A stretch of 64,000 bases of DNA from Halothermothrix sp. (GTDB taxonomy: Bacteria > Bacillota > Halanaerobiia > DY22613), in the NCBI GenBank assembly GCA_016841825.1, contig JAENYK010000006.1:62001-126000 (forward strand). The letters run 5' to 3'. A model generated the notes under the pieces. That model did not search any database. It had not been told where the DNA came from and saw nothing but the letters and a program-made list of their open reading frames with translations. Both the position numbers and the translations under genes were made by a program. Below, piece by piece: positions 42,996 to 51,508 of this stretch. Within the stretch, counting starts at the first letter, position 1. Every line of letters starts with the position of its first letter.

Positions 42996-43694
42996 ATGAG
43001 AAGATTTATGATTGTTGCCCTAGTTGCTGTGCTGACTGTAGGTATTTTCGCTACTATGGCTTTGGCTGAGTATAACAGTGGTGAATACATAGGCGTTGCA
43101 TTAGACGAAGAACATGGTCATACTGTGGTTGCTGTTTCTATTTGGAATAACCACATTGTAAACGTCGAGATTATTAATCAGGTTAAGCACGAGTATCCTT
43201 ATGAAGCTGGTATCACTGCTTATCTGGAATATCCAGGCGAAGTACTGGCAAAACAAGCTGGTGATATTGATGCTGTTGCAGGAGCCACAGGTTCTTACGT
43301 TAGCTACAATGCTGCTGTGGAGATGGCTTTACAGCAAGCTGCAGGTACTTATACTGGTAATGTTTACTATGGTCTGACTCGTGATTACGGTCATGGACAT
43401 GTATTAGTAGAAGTTACTATGAATGGTAAGAAGGATAAGATCGAAGCTGTCAAAATCATCACTGGTAATCCAGACAAAACTATGGCGAGCCGTGAGACTT
43501 TAATGCAAGCTAAAACCGATGCATATCCATTTGCTGCAGCTGTTGAAGCTTTTAGAGTTTTCCCTGGAAAAGTTGTTGAGGCTCAAAGTGCTCATGTTGA
43601 TGGAGTAGCTGGTGCTACCCATTCTAACCATGCCTATGAAGCTGCTTTAATCCAGGCATTGACTACTGCTGGCGTTCTGGAAAGCTTCGAATAA
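42996..43694 (+). CDS. Secreted protein with two FMN-binding domains (flavinylated electron carrier)
   Basis: A 232-residue exported protein. Signal peptide residues 1 to about 24 (RRFMIVALVAVLTVGIFATMALA), no lipobox. Two FMN_bind repeats follow, each ending in a flavin attachment-type motif: DAVAGAT (Thr98) and DGVAGAT (Thr208). ApbE would add FMN to these threonines, and an apbE gene lies next. The Listeria electron-transfer lipoprotein PplA has the same two-domain layout but is lipid-anchored. In a diderm the protein would be periplasmic. ATG at 42996 follows GGGGGG; GTG at 42987 is too close. Confidence 0.85.
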   Translation: MRRFMIVALVAVLTVGIFATMALAEYNSGEYIGVALDEEHGHTVVAVSIWNNHIVNVEIINQVKHEYPYEAGITAYLEYPGEVLAKQAGDIDAVAGATGSYVSYNAAVEMALQQAAGTYTGNVYYGLTRDYGHGHVLVEVTMNGKKDKIEAVKIITGNPDKTMASRETLMQAKTDAYPFAAAVEAFRVFPGKVVEAQSAHVDGVAGATHSNHAYEAALIQALTTAGVLESFE

Positions 43695-43717
43695 TCTTAT
43701 AGATTATGAGGACTTTA

Positions 43718-43757
43718 GAGAGAGTCTCAGTTTACTGAGACTCTCTCGATTTTTACT
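43718..43757 (+). terminator. Terminator after the FMN-binding protein gene
   Basis: GAGAGAGTCTCAG / CTGAGACTCTCTC, 13-bp perfect stem, loop TTTA, tail GATTTTTA. This separates the FMN-binding gene from the apbE operon. Confidence 0.9.
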
Positions 43758-43782
43758 GAAGGGTGGATTTTTTTATTTTGTA

Positions 43783-43791
43783 TGGTATAAT
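43783..43791 (+). promoter_or_regulatory. Extended -10 promoter of the apbE operon
   Basis: TATGG-TATAAT gives an extended -10; no clear -35 box is present. It lies 113 nt before apbE. Confidence 0.5.
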
Positions 43792-43903
43792 AGAAAAGGA
43801 TTACCTCTAAGTTAATTTTATATTAATAAACTATTTTCTAAAATATGTAATAATATTGGCATTATTCTGAATGAATTATGATCTGAAAATGGAGGGTTTA
43901 AAA

Positions 43904-44938
43904 ATGAAGCTGAAACAAATCTCAGTAATAATAATGCTCATCTTTATATTGATAATAACAGGATGTGGAAAAAGATCTTCAGAGGAAGAACCTTCAACGA
44001 TCAAAACTAATTTTGTTATGGGTACTATGGTGACTGTTACAGTATATGGTGAAAATCGTAACGAAGTTGCACGTGAGGTTTTGGACGAATTGGATCGGAT
44101 TGAAAAATTAATGAGTATTAACCTTGATGATAGTGAGATTATTCGGGTTAATAAGAATGCTGGAATAAAACCGGTAAAAGTAAGTGATGATACTTACAAA
44201 GTTGTGCAAACAGCCTGTGAATTCGCTGAAAAAACAGATGGACTTTTTGACCCCAGTGTTGGTCCTCTGGTACAATTGTGGGGGATCGGATCTAAAAATG
44301 CCCGGGTGCCTTCGAAAGAAGAGATTGCCCAGGTATTACCTTTAATTAATTATAAAAATATTATTTTAAATGAGCGAGAGAAGACAATTTACCTGAGTAA
44401 ACCAGGAATGATTATAGATGTTGGTGGAATTGCCAAAGGATATGCAGCTGACCGTGGAGTAGAGATCTTTAAACAACACAATGTTAAATATGGATATGTA
44501 AATATTGGTGGGAATGTGATTGTCCATGGAGCAAAACCTGATAAATCGCTGTGGAAAATCGGAGTCCAGGATCCTCGTGCTCCAAAAAGAGGTGACCTGA
44601 TGGGAGTTATTGAAATGCACGATCAAGCTATTGTTACTTCTGGTGATTATGAGAGATATTACACAGACAAAAATGGGAAACGATATCACCATATATTAAA
44701 TCCTAAAACTGGATATCCTGCTGAAGCAGGTCTAATTAGTGCCAGTACGATTGGGGATAACTCATTAAGAGCTGATGCTTTATCCACCTCTGTCTTTCTG
44801 TTAGGAGCAGAAAAGGGACAACAACTGGCTGAAAAAGAAGGTTTTAAGGTAATTTTGATTACTGATAAGAAAAAAGTGATTAAATCTAGTGAATTGGGTG
44901 ATAAGTTTGAGATTACAGTGGAGGGATATACACCATGA
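43904..44938 (+). CDS. apbE: FAD:protein FMN transferase ApbE (lipoprotein)
   Basis: A 344-residue flavin transferase that links FMN to threonine in target proteins such as the product at 42996. The lipobox LIITGC puts the processed Cys near residue 22, so it is membrane-anchored on the outside. Signatures: TNFVMGTMVTVTVYG, IDVGGIAKGYAADRG, YVNIGGNV, HHILNPKTGYPA and SLRADALSTSVFLLG. ATG at 43904 follows GGAGGG by 7 nt. It overlaps the next gene by 4 nt. Confidence 0.93.
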   Translation: MKLKQISVIIMLIFILIITGCGKRSSEEEPSTIKTNFVMGTMVTVTVYGENRNEVAREVLDELDRIEKLMSINLDDSEIIRVNKNAGIKPVKVSDDTYKVVQTACEFAEKTDGLFDPSVGPLVQLWGIGSKNARVPSKEEIAQVLPLINYKNIILNEREKTIYLSKPGMIIDVGGIAKGYAADRGVEIFKQHNVKYGYVNIGGNVIVHGAKPDKSLWKIGVQDPRAPKRGDLMGVIEMHDQAIVTSGDYERYYTDKNGKRYHHILNPKTGYPAEAGLISASTIGDNSLRADALSTSVFLLGAEKGQQLAEKEGFKVILITDKKKVIKSSELGDKFEITVEGYTP

Positions 44939-45327
44939 AACAGCTGAAATTTGGAGATATGATTATGATTGCTCTAATTTTGTTAGCTGCCATTTCTCTA
45001 TTCATCTACTATCAGTATACTAATTCGACCAGTAGTGCAGAGCAAGTGATTATTGAAGTTGACGGAGAGGTGATTAAGACCTTTGATTTACCTCAAAATG
45101 AGTTAGTTCAATATAAAGTCCAGATTGATGAAGATGATTATAATCTTGTTGAGATTGTAGGTAACAGAGTACGTTTAAAAGAGGCGACATGTCCAGACCA
45201 GGTTTGCGTGAAAGAAGGATGGATCAGTAAAGCAGGTGAGGCTCTTATCTGTTTACCCCATAAACTGGTCGTGAAAATTTCTGGTGAATTAGTTGAGGAT
45301 GACGGAGTGGATGTAAAATCTTTTTAA
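44935..45327 (+). CDS. NusG domain II protein, EetA-type
   Basis: A 130-residue membrane-anchored protein. One N-terminal helix (MIMIALILLAAISLFIYYQY) and an external NusG-domain-II fold with a conserved cysteine pattern (TCPDQVC, then ALICLPHKLVVKI). In Listeria an EetA protein of this type is encoded in the flavin-based extracellular electron transfer locus. The role of the cysteines is not known. It is coupled by ATGA to apbE. Confidence 0.83.
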   Translation: MKQLKFGDMIMIALILLAAISLFIYYQYTNSTSSAEQVIIEVDGEVIKTFDLPQNELVQYKVQIDEDDYNLVEIVGNRVRLKEATCPDQVCVKEGWISKAGEALICLPHKLVVKISGELVEDDGVDVKSF

Positions 45328-45351
45328 ATTCTATGAGAGAGGATAGTGGCT

Positions 45352-45885
45352 ATGTCCAGATATACACGTGTAACCTATATTGGTGTTATGGTGGCATTAG
45401 CCCTGGTACTCCAGTTACTGGAGGGGATAATGCCATTACCTTATATCGCTCCCGGGGTCAAACTGGGATTGGCAAATATTATTTCTTTGATTGCACTGAT
45501 CTATTTTGGATTCAAAAGTGCACTTTTAGTAGTAGTAATCCGTACTTTTATGGCTGCTTTTTTGAGTGGTAGAGTGTACTCATTTTTTTATAGTGGTGCA
45601 GGTGCTCTTTTGAGTGTTTTGATTATGGGATTAGTTTACTGGAAATTCAGGAAATATTTCAGTATTCAAGGCATTAGTATCCTGGGGGCAGTAGCTCATA
45701 ACATTGCTCAAATTTCTGTTGCCAGTTTATTGATTGACACTGTAAGTGTTTTTTCCTATTTGCCTATACTGATGGTCAGTGGGATAATAACAGGTTATTT
45801 TATTGGATTAACTGTTAATTTACTGCGGCGAGTTTTAGATCCAATGTTACTGGATAAATTTCTTAAACCGAAATTTTCAAAATAA
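45352..45885 (+). CDS. Gx transporter family membrane protein, EetB-type
   Basis: A 177-residue membrane protein with about five helices and the family start YIGVMVALALVLQLLEGIMP, PGVKLGLANIISLIALIYFG. These proteins resemble ECF substrate-binding components and are often annotated as heptaprenyl synthase component I. An EetB-type member occurs in the electron transfer locus of Listeria. ATG at 45352 follows GAGAGGA by 9 nt; GTG at 45346 is possible. Confidence 0.82.
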   Translation: MSRYTRVTYIGVMVALALVLQLLEGIMPLPYIAPGVKLGLANIISLIALIYFGFKSALLVVVIRTFMAAFLSGRVYSFFYSGAGALLSVLIMGLVYWKFRKYFSIQGISILGAVAHNIAQISVASLLIDTVSVFSYLPILMVSGIITGYFIGLTVNLLRRVLDPMLLDKFLKPKFSK

Positions 45886-45904
45886 TCAGGATGGGTGATG
45901 AAAG

Positions 45905-46870
45905 ATGAAAAGATTATGGGATAAGTACCCTTTCTTACGAAAACAATTAGATGAATTTGAAGAATATCTATTAACAATATTACAGGCTCGTCAACCTTTA
46001 ATTCATGAAGCTATAAGTCAATTGGCCACTGCCGGTGGGAAGCGGATTAGACCAGCACTTGTTCTGGCCACAGGTCAGATAAGTAAAAAGAGCTCGTTGG
46101 ATAATCTACTTCCCTTAGCTGCTGCTGTGGAAGTGATGCATATGGCAACATTAGTTCATGATGACATCATTGACGAAGCTAATTTGCGGCGGGGAGTTGA
46201 GACTACCCAGTCAAGATATGGCAAAGATGTAGCCGTATTTACTGGTGATTATCTTTTTGCTCAAGCATTTCTCCTGTTGTCAGGTGAGGCGGATACTGAA
46301 CTATTAAAGCGGGTGGCCAGAGCGATTAAGTATATCTGTGAAGGTGAGATCGATCAGTATCAAAATAGATATAATTTAGACGTTAGTTTTTTGAAATATT
46401 TTCGCAGAATTAGAAGAAAAACTGCCATTCTCTTTCAGGCCAGTTGTTTCACTGGTGGGTATCTGGCAAAACTTCCGGAAAAAAGTCAATATTCAATCTC
46501 TAAATATGGTAAATATTTAGGAATGATTTTTCAGATAACTGATGATGTTTTGGATGTAGCCAGTACTGAAGATCTAACTGGAAAACCTGTCGGCAATGAT
46601 TTTGCTCAGGGAGTTTATACGCTTCCTATAATCTTTGCCTTACAAGATGAACATGTAGGAGGAAAATTAAAGAAAGAGCTGCAAAAGACAGAGATCGACA
46701 AGGTCGAAGTGATCAAATTAATTCATTCTACGAATGCTCTGTCTAAAACCCGTCAGATTGTGGAATTATATGCAGAGAAGGCCAGAAAAGAATTGAAACA
46801 GTTTACCTCTAAGAAGGCTGTACAGTTTATGAGTGATCTGTTAGAGTTAGTGATGGAACGTAATTATTAA
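45905..46870 (+). CDS. Polyprenyl diphosphate synthase
   Basis: A 321-residue trans-prenyltransferase making the isoprenoid tail of menaquinone or demethylmenaquinone. Both Asp-rich motifs are visible: LVHDDIIDEAN (first, DDxxD) and QITDDVLDVAS (second). GGKRIRP is the substrate-binding motif. It corresponds to the DmkB role in the Listeria locus. Chain length cannot be told. Confidence 0.93.
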   Translation: MKRLWDKYPFLRKQLDEFEEYLLTILQARQPLIHEAISQLATAGGKRIRPALVLATGQISKKSSLDNLLPLAAAVEVMHMATLVHDDIIDEANLRRGVETTQSRYGKDVAVFTGDYLFAQAFLLLSGEADTELLKRVARAIKYICEGEIDQYQNRYNLDVSFLKYFRRIRRKTAILFQASCFTGGYLAKLPEKSQYSISKYGKYLGMIFQITDDVLDVASTEDLTGKPVGNDFAQGVYTLPIIFALQDEHVGGKLKKELQKTEIDKVEVIKLIHSTNALSKTRQIVELYAEKARKELKQFTSKKAVQFMSDLLELVMERNY

Positions 46871-46894
46871 TTTATGGAGGATGGTGTTAGTTAG

Positions 46895-48358
46895 ATGACA
46901 TATCGGGATTTGCAAGAGTTTATTAAAAAATTAGAAACAGCTGGAGAGTTGGTAAGAATTACTGCTGAAGTTGACCCAGAATTGGAGATTACCGAGATTG
47001 TTGATCGGATTTCTAAAATTTATGGTCCTGCTCTTTTGTTCGAGAATGTTAAAGGATCTGAATTCCCGGTGTTAATTAATGCTTTTGGAACAGATAAACG
47101 AATGGCCTGGGCATTGGGAGTTGAAGAATTAGATGATGTTGCCCGCAATATCGAACGATTTCTGGATGTTCCGGGAGGAGGCTGGATTGAGAAGATTAAA
47201 AAATTACCTTTACTTTTGGAAGTTACCCGTTTTTTCCCAAAGAAAGTGAAAAAGGCTCCCTGTCAAGAGGTGGTTCAAACAGAGGTAAATCTTGAGACAT
47301 TGCCTATATTAAAATGTTGGCCTCAAGATGGAGGTAAATATATAACTTTACCTCTGGTTTTTACAAAAAATCCTGAGACAGGGATACAAAATATTGGAAT
47401 GTACAGATTACAGATTTTTGATAAGAATACAACAGGTATGCATTGGCATCTGCATAAGGATGGAGCAAAGAATTTTCACATGCATAAGGCAATGGGGAAA
47501 AAGATGGAAGTAGCGGTAGCTATCGGAGCAGATCCTGCTACTATCTATTCATCCATAGCACCTCTGCCACCAATGATTGATGAGATTCTTTTTGCTGGTT
47601 TTCTACGTAAGTCCCCTGTCGAGATGGTTCAGTGTAAGACTGTTGATTTACAGGTTCCTGCCCATGCTGAATTTATCTTAGAAGGTTATGTAGATCCTGC
47701 AGAAGATTTTCGGATTGAAGGACCTTTTGGCGACCACACAGGGTATTATTCTTTGAAAGATAGTTATCCAGTTTTCCATGTAACCTGTATCACCCATAAA
47801 TCTAAACCTATATACAACACTACTATAGTCGGTCAACCACCTCAGGAAGATTGTTATCTGGCCAAGGCAACAGAACGAATCTTTCTGCCATTAATTAAGA
47901 TGATGATTCCTGAGATCGTGGATATTAACATGCCTTTTGAAGGAGTATTCCATAATTGTGTAATCGTCTCGATCAAGAAATCCTATCCCGGTGCCGCCCG
48001 GAAAGTAATGAATTCTTTATGGGGATTGGGTCAGATGGCCAATTCCAAGATGATTATTGTTGTTGATAAAGATGTAGATGTGCAAAATCTATCTGAGGTA
48101 GCCTGGAAGGTGACTAATAATATTGATGCCAAACGGGATCTGGTAATCACAGAGGGGCCTCTTGATGTTCTGGATCATTCATCCCCATTACCAAATTATG
48201 GTGCCAAACTGGGTATTGATGCTACGAAAAAACTTCCTGAAGAGGGACATACCCGGGAATGGCCAGATGACATTGTGATGTCTAAAGAGGTGAAAGATCT
48301 GGTGAGCAGGAGGTGGGCAGAGTATGGTCTCGACCAACTTCCTGAGAAGAAAGGTTAA
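46895..48358 (+). CDS. UbiD-family decarboxylase (menaquinone pathway, MqnL-like)
   Basis: A 487-residue UbiD-type decarboxylase that uses prenylated FMN. The family start TYRDLQEFIKKLETAGELVR and the segment FDKNTTGMHWHLHKDGAKNF (metal and cofactor site) are visible, as is EGPFGDHTGYYS. In organisms with the futalosine route, UbiD- and UbiA-type proteins named MqnL and MqnP finish menaquinone; here ubiD and ubiA overlap and follow a polyprenyl synthase gene. The futalosine genes mqnABCD are not in the window, so the route is inferred. A UbiX partner is also absent. Confidence 0.88.
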   Translation: MTYRDLQEFIKKLETAGELVRITAEVDPELEITEIVDRISKIYGPALLFENVKGSEFPVLINAFGTDKRMAWALGVEELDDVARNIERFLDVPGGGWIEKIKKLPLLLEVTRFFPKKVKKAPCQEVVQTEVNLETLPILKCWPQDGGKYITLPLVFTKNPETGIQNIGMYRLQIFDKNTTGMHWHLHKDGAKNFHMHKAMGKKMEVAVAIGADPATIYSSIAPLPPMIDEILFAGFLRKSPVEMVQCKTVDLQVPAHAEFILEGYVDPAEDFRIEGPFGDHTGYYSLKDSYPVFHVTCITHKSKPIYNTTIVGQPPQEDCYLAKATERIFLPLIKMMIPEIVDINMPFEGVFHNCVIVSIKKSYPGAARKVMNSLWGLGQMANSKMIIVVDKDVDVQNLSEVAWKVTNNIDAKRDLVITEGPLDVLDHSSPLPNYGAKLGIDATKKLPEEGHTREWPDDIVMSKEVKDLVSRRWAEYGLDQLPEKKG

Positions 48359-49196
48359 AGATTATGCTGATTTGGTGATCTTCCGTCACACAATTTTTGC
48401 ACTACCTTTTGCTTATATGAGCATGTTTTTGGCAGCTGGGGGTTTTCCAACCTGGCGAGTGTTTTTCTGGATTACTGTGGCTATGGTTGGAGCCCGTAAT
48501 GGGGCCAATGCCTTTAATCGTCTGGTGGATGCCAGGATAGATTATGAGAATCCGAGAACCCGGAGTAGACATATCCCCAGTGGGGTTGTGAGTAAGTTAG
48601 AAGCTCTGGGTCTTTCGGTTATTTGTCTGGCTTTATTGGTAGTAGCTGCTTATCAGTTGAATGATCTGGCAATTCATCTGTTACCACTGGGTGTAGTATT
48701 GATTTTAGCGTATTCTTTTACTAAACGTTATACCTGGAAGTGTCATTTTTATCTGGGATTAGCGTTAGCCGGAGCACCTGTGGGGGCATGGGTCGCTGTA
48801 CGGGGGACTCTGGATTATCCAGCAGGTATATTGGGATTGGCAGTCGCTCTCTGGGTTGCGGGATTTGATATTATTTATGGTTCACAGGACTATGAACATG
48901 ATGTCGAGCATAATATATATTCGGTACCTATGTTTTTTGGAGTCCAATTAGGATTATGGATTGCAAAAATTTGTCATTTGTGTACTGTCATACTGCTGTT
49001 TCACGCTGGATTCTATCTACCTGTAGGTTGGGTATACTATTTGGGTGTGACAGTGGCAGCAGGACTACTCTTTTTAGAGCACTTAATTATCTCACCTAAA
49101 GATCTGTCCCGGGTAACTATTGCTTCTTATCATATTAATGAAATTGTGGCACCTTTGATGCTGTTGGCAGTGATTATTGATATATTTTTGTTCTAG
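48324..49196 (+). CDS. UbiA-family prenyltransferase (MqnP/DmkA-like)
   Basis: A 290-residue membrane prenyltransferase with about eight helices and both Asp motifs: NAFNRLVDARID (NRxxD type) and DIIYGSQDYEHD. It joins a polyprenyl tail to an aromatic acid in quinone synthesis, upstream of UbiD action. ATG at 48324 follows AGGAGGTGGG by about 7 nt and overlaps ubiD by 35 nt. Confidence 0.88.
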   Translation: MVSTNFLRRKVKDYADLVIFRHTIFALPFAYMSMFLAAGGFPTWRVFFWITVAMVGARNGANAFNRLVDARIDYENPRTRSRHIPSGVVSKLEALGLSVICLALLVVAAYQLNDLAIHLLPLGVVLILAYSFTKRYTWKCHFYLGLALAGAPVGAWVAVRGTLDYPAGILGLAVALWVAGFDIIYGSQDYEHDVEHNIYSVPMFFGVQLGLWIAKICHLCTVILLFHAGFYLPVGWVYYLGVTVAAGLLFLEHLIISPKDLSRVTIASYHINEIVAPLMLLAVIIDIFLF

Positions 49197-49200
49197 TTGG

Positions 49201-49358
49201 CTTAACGATATTTCATAAGGGAAGTCTTCTACCCTCTATGGCGGTAAGTATAAATAACTAAATAGTGTCTATTTCAGGGAGTTGCAAATCTTCTGCTGAA
49301 GTCGTTGAGTCCAGATATTAACGACTTGCTGTTAATGAACTTTAACTGTTTTTAAAGA
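49201..49358 (+). repeat. Dispersed repeat family A, copy 4
   Basis: About 158 bp: CTTAACGATATTTCATAAGG, GTATAAATAACTAAATAGTG, ATTTCAG ... GCTGAAGTCGTTGAG, ATTAACGACTTGCTGTTAAT and CTTTAACTG. It begins 4 nt after the ubiA stop codon and precedes an ABC gene pair. Confidence 0.85.
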
Positions 49359-49419
49359 AAAAGTTTTGAAGTTCTAATTAATAGCTAGAACCTTAATAAA
49401 CGAGAAATGAGGTAGTACT

Positions 49420-50169
49420 ATGATTCGAATTGAGAATCTTGTGCTAGAATATAAGAATAATCATCAACCTGTTACTGCATTTACTAATATTAATCTTCAT
49501 CTTATCCGAGGAAGTACGACGGTTTTGATCGGTCCTTCTGGTTGCGGTAAAACCAGTCTGTTGTATGCTCTCGCCGGTTTGAAGCAGGTGAGTTCTGGTG
49601 AGATAAGTTATGGAATTGACGAGCCAACTAATCAGTTGGCCATTATTTTGCAAGATTATGGCTTGTTTCCCTGGAAAACAGTTGCAGAGAATATAGCTTT
49701 AGGTATGCAGCTGAAAGGATTTGCAAAAAGAGAGATTGAAGCACGGGTTGAACATTATCTGGATAATTTACAGATTTCACCTTATCGAGATCATTATCCT
49801 GGTCAGCTAAGTGGGGGCCAAAAGCAGCGGGTGGCGTTGGCACGTTCATTAGCAGTGGAACCTCAAATTCTTCTGATGGATGAACCTTTCTCTTCTCTGG
49901 ATGCTCTCAGTCGGGAGAAGGCTCAGGAACTATTTCTGGAGATGAAGTTGGCACAGCCGGAGATGACCGTGATTCTGGTAACTCATAGTATAGAGGAAGC
50001 TGTTTATTTGGGAGATCGCATTTTGGTGATGTCGCCAGGGCCAGGTAGAATCATCGCTGATATAGTCAACCCCCATTGGGGATTGAAAGATTATCGACAG
50101 ACCGAGGTTTTTTTCAATATGACCAATCGCTTGCGGGATGAGTTAAAGCGTGGGGAGAGCAATGAATGA
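49420..50169 (+). CDS. ABC transporter ATP-binding protein (SsuB/TauB type)
   Basis: A 249-residue importer-type ATPase: Walker A IGPSGCGKTS near residue 38, QDYGLFPWKTVAENIALG, signature YPGQLSGGQKQRVALARS, Walker B LLMDEPFSSLDAL and VTHSIEEAVYLGDRI. Sequence class is that of nitrate/sulfonate/taurine importers. Its partner permease is 75 nt downstream. No substrate-binding protein gene is nearby, so the substrate is open. Confidence 0.9.
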   Translation: MIRIENLVLEYKNNHQPVTAFTNINLHLIRGSTTVLIGPSGCGKTSLLYALAGLKQVSSGEISYGIDEPTNQLAIILQDYGLFPWKTVAENIALGMQLKGFAKREIEARVEHYLDNLQISPYRDHYPGQLSGGQKQRVALARSLAVEPQILLMDEPFSSLDALSREKAQELFLEMKLAQPEMTVILVTHSIEEAVYLGDRILVMSPGPGRIIADIVNPHWGLKDYRQTEVFFNMTNRLRDELKRGESNE

Positions 50170-50244
50170 TGGAAAATAGTACTCTCTAAATGTGATATAA
50201 GTTTACAAAAGTGTAGGGGAAATAATCGATCGAGGTGGCACAAA

Positions 50245-50994
50245 ATGCAGGAAAACAGGAATTGGATAGGAGTAAAAAGATATTTTTTGGGTATTATCTC
50301 ATTGTTAATTCTCTGGCAGTGTCTATCTTTGTTGATTAATCATCCGGCTTTGCCCCATCCCTGGCGGGTTCTGGTATTACTCAGTCACTATTGGAGTGAA
50401 TTACTGGTTCACTTTATCCGGAGCGGATATCGGATACTGCTCGGAATCGGATTGGCTCTTGGCGTTGGTATACCTTTAGGGATTAGTCTGGGTTATTGGC
50501 AGAAGTTTGATGAATTTCTCTCTCCATTAATCTATCAGATATATCCTATCCCGAAGAGTGCTTTTTTACCTTTGATTCTTCTTTTATTGGGCTTAGGTGA
50601 TCTGGCAAAAGTTTTTTTGATCTCTTTTATTCTGGTCTTTCAGATAATTGTGGTGACGAGAGATGGTGTGAAGGATCTTCCGGTAGAGTATTTTTATTCG
50701 ATTCGTTCACTGGGAGCAGGACATAGGCAGATTTTGTATCATGTAGTTATTCCAGCTGTTCTACCTCAATTGTTAACTGCTTTACGTTTGAGTATAGGCA
50801 CCGCTATTGCTGTACTTTTTTTTGCTGAGACGTTTGTTACCCGACAGGGACTGGGGTATTATATTCTGGATGCCTGGACGATGTTAGATTACGAAAAGAT
50901 GTTTGTCGGGATTGTGGGTCTAAGTATTTTGGGCCTGGTATTTTTTGCACTGGTTGATTTGGTGGAAAAGATGCTGGTTCGTTGGCGCCAGTGA
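50245..50994 (+). CDS. ABC transporter permease (SsuC/TauC type)
   Basis: A 249-residue membrane protein with about six helices and the EAA-loop-like segment SLGAGHRQILYHVVIPAVLP. It is the permease for the ATPase before it. GAGGTGGC precedes the ATG at 50245. It is followed by a strong terminator, which closes the pair. Confidence 0.88.
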   Translation: MQENRNWIGVKRYFLGIISLLILWQCLSLLINHPALPHPWRVLVLLSHYWSELLVHFIRSGYRILLGIGLALGVGIPLGISLGYWQKFDEFLSPLIYQIYPIPKSAFLPLILLLLGLGDLAKVFLISFILVFQIIVVTRDGVKDLPVEYFYSIRSLGAGHRQILYHVVIPAVLPQLLTALRLSIGTAIAVLFFAETFVTRQGLGYYILDAWTMLDYEKMFVGIVGLSILGLVFFALVDLVEKMLVRWRQ

Positions 50995-51009
50995 ATAAAT
51001 TTATGGCTT

Positions 51010-51048
51010 AAAAGAGTAATCCTGGTGGATTACTCTTTTCATTTTATC
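51010..51048 (+). terminator. Terminator after the ABC permease gene
   Basis: AAAAGAGTAATCC / GGATTACTCTTTT, 13-bp perfect stem, 4-nt loop, tail CATTTTAT. Confidence 0.88.
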
Positions 51049-51053
51049 AGAAG

Positions 51054-51082
51054 TTGAACAAAAATTTCTAATTTGGTATAAT
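51054..51082 (+). promoter_or_regulatory. Sigma-A promoter of the MazG-like gene
   Basis: TTGAAC (51054-51059), 17 nt, TATAAT (51077-51082), 40 nt before the start codon. Confidence 0.78.
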
Positions 51083-51121
51083 GAACTGTAAACAATGGTA
51101 AAAACTAAGTGAGGTGAGTAG

Positions 51122-51442
51122 ATGGTGAACCAAAGATTTCAGCAAAAAGTCGCTAAATTTGTGCAAGAGAATAATCTGGAGATTGATCTGGCATATCGAT
51201 TGCTGGATCTGGTTTCTGAGTTGGGAGAGGTGGCTAAAGAGGTTTTAAAATCAACCAATTATGGTAGGACTGAGTTTAATTCTGATGATAAGTTTGCTGA
51301 TGAATTGGGTGATCTATTGTTTGCCCTTTCCTGTATTGCCAATACTGCTAATCTTGATCTGGAAGAGATTGTGGATAAGACTTTAGCTAAGTATCAGAAT
51401 AGAATTGATCGGGGAGGAGCTCCTGATTCTGGAAATGAATAA
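51122..51442 (+). CDS. MazG-like nucleotide pyrophosphohydrolase
   Basis: A 106-residue all-alpha NTP-PPase domain. The metal-binding pattern is visible: LVSELGEVAKEV (ExxE) and DELGDLLFALS (ExxD). Such enzymes hydrolyse NTPs or aberrant dNTPs as house-cleaning. A single-domain form is common in Firmicutes. GAGGTGAG overlaps the region just before the ATG; GTG at 51125 is an alternative start. Confidence 0.85.
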   Translation: MVNQRFQQKVAKFVQENNLEIDLAYRLLDLVSELGEVAKEVLKSTNYGRTEFNSDDKFADELGDLLFALSCIANTANLDLEEIVDKTLAKYQNRIDRGGAPDSGNE

Positions 51443-51508
51443 TCTGGATAAAAAAGAGGGGTTTTGTACATATCTATATCAATAATATATAAAAGAGGAG
51501 TATGATTT

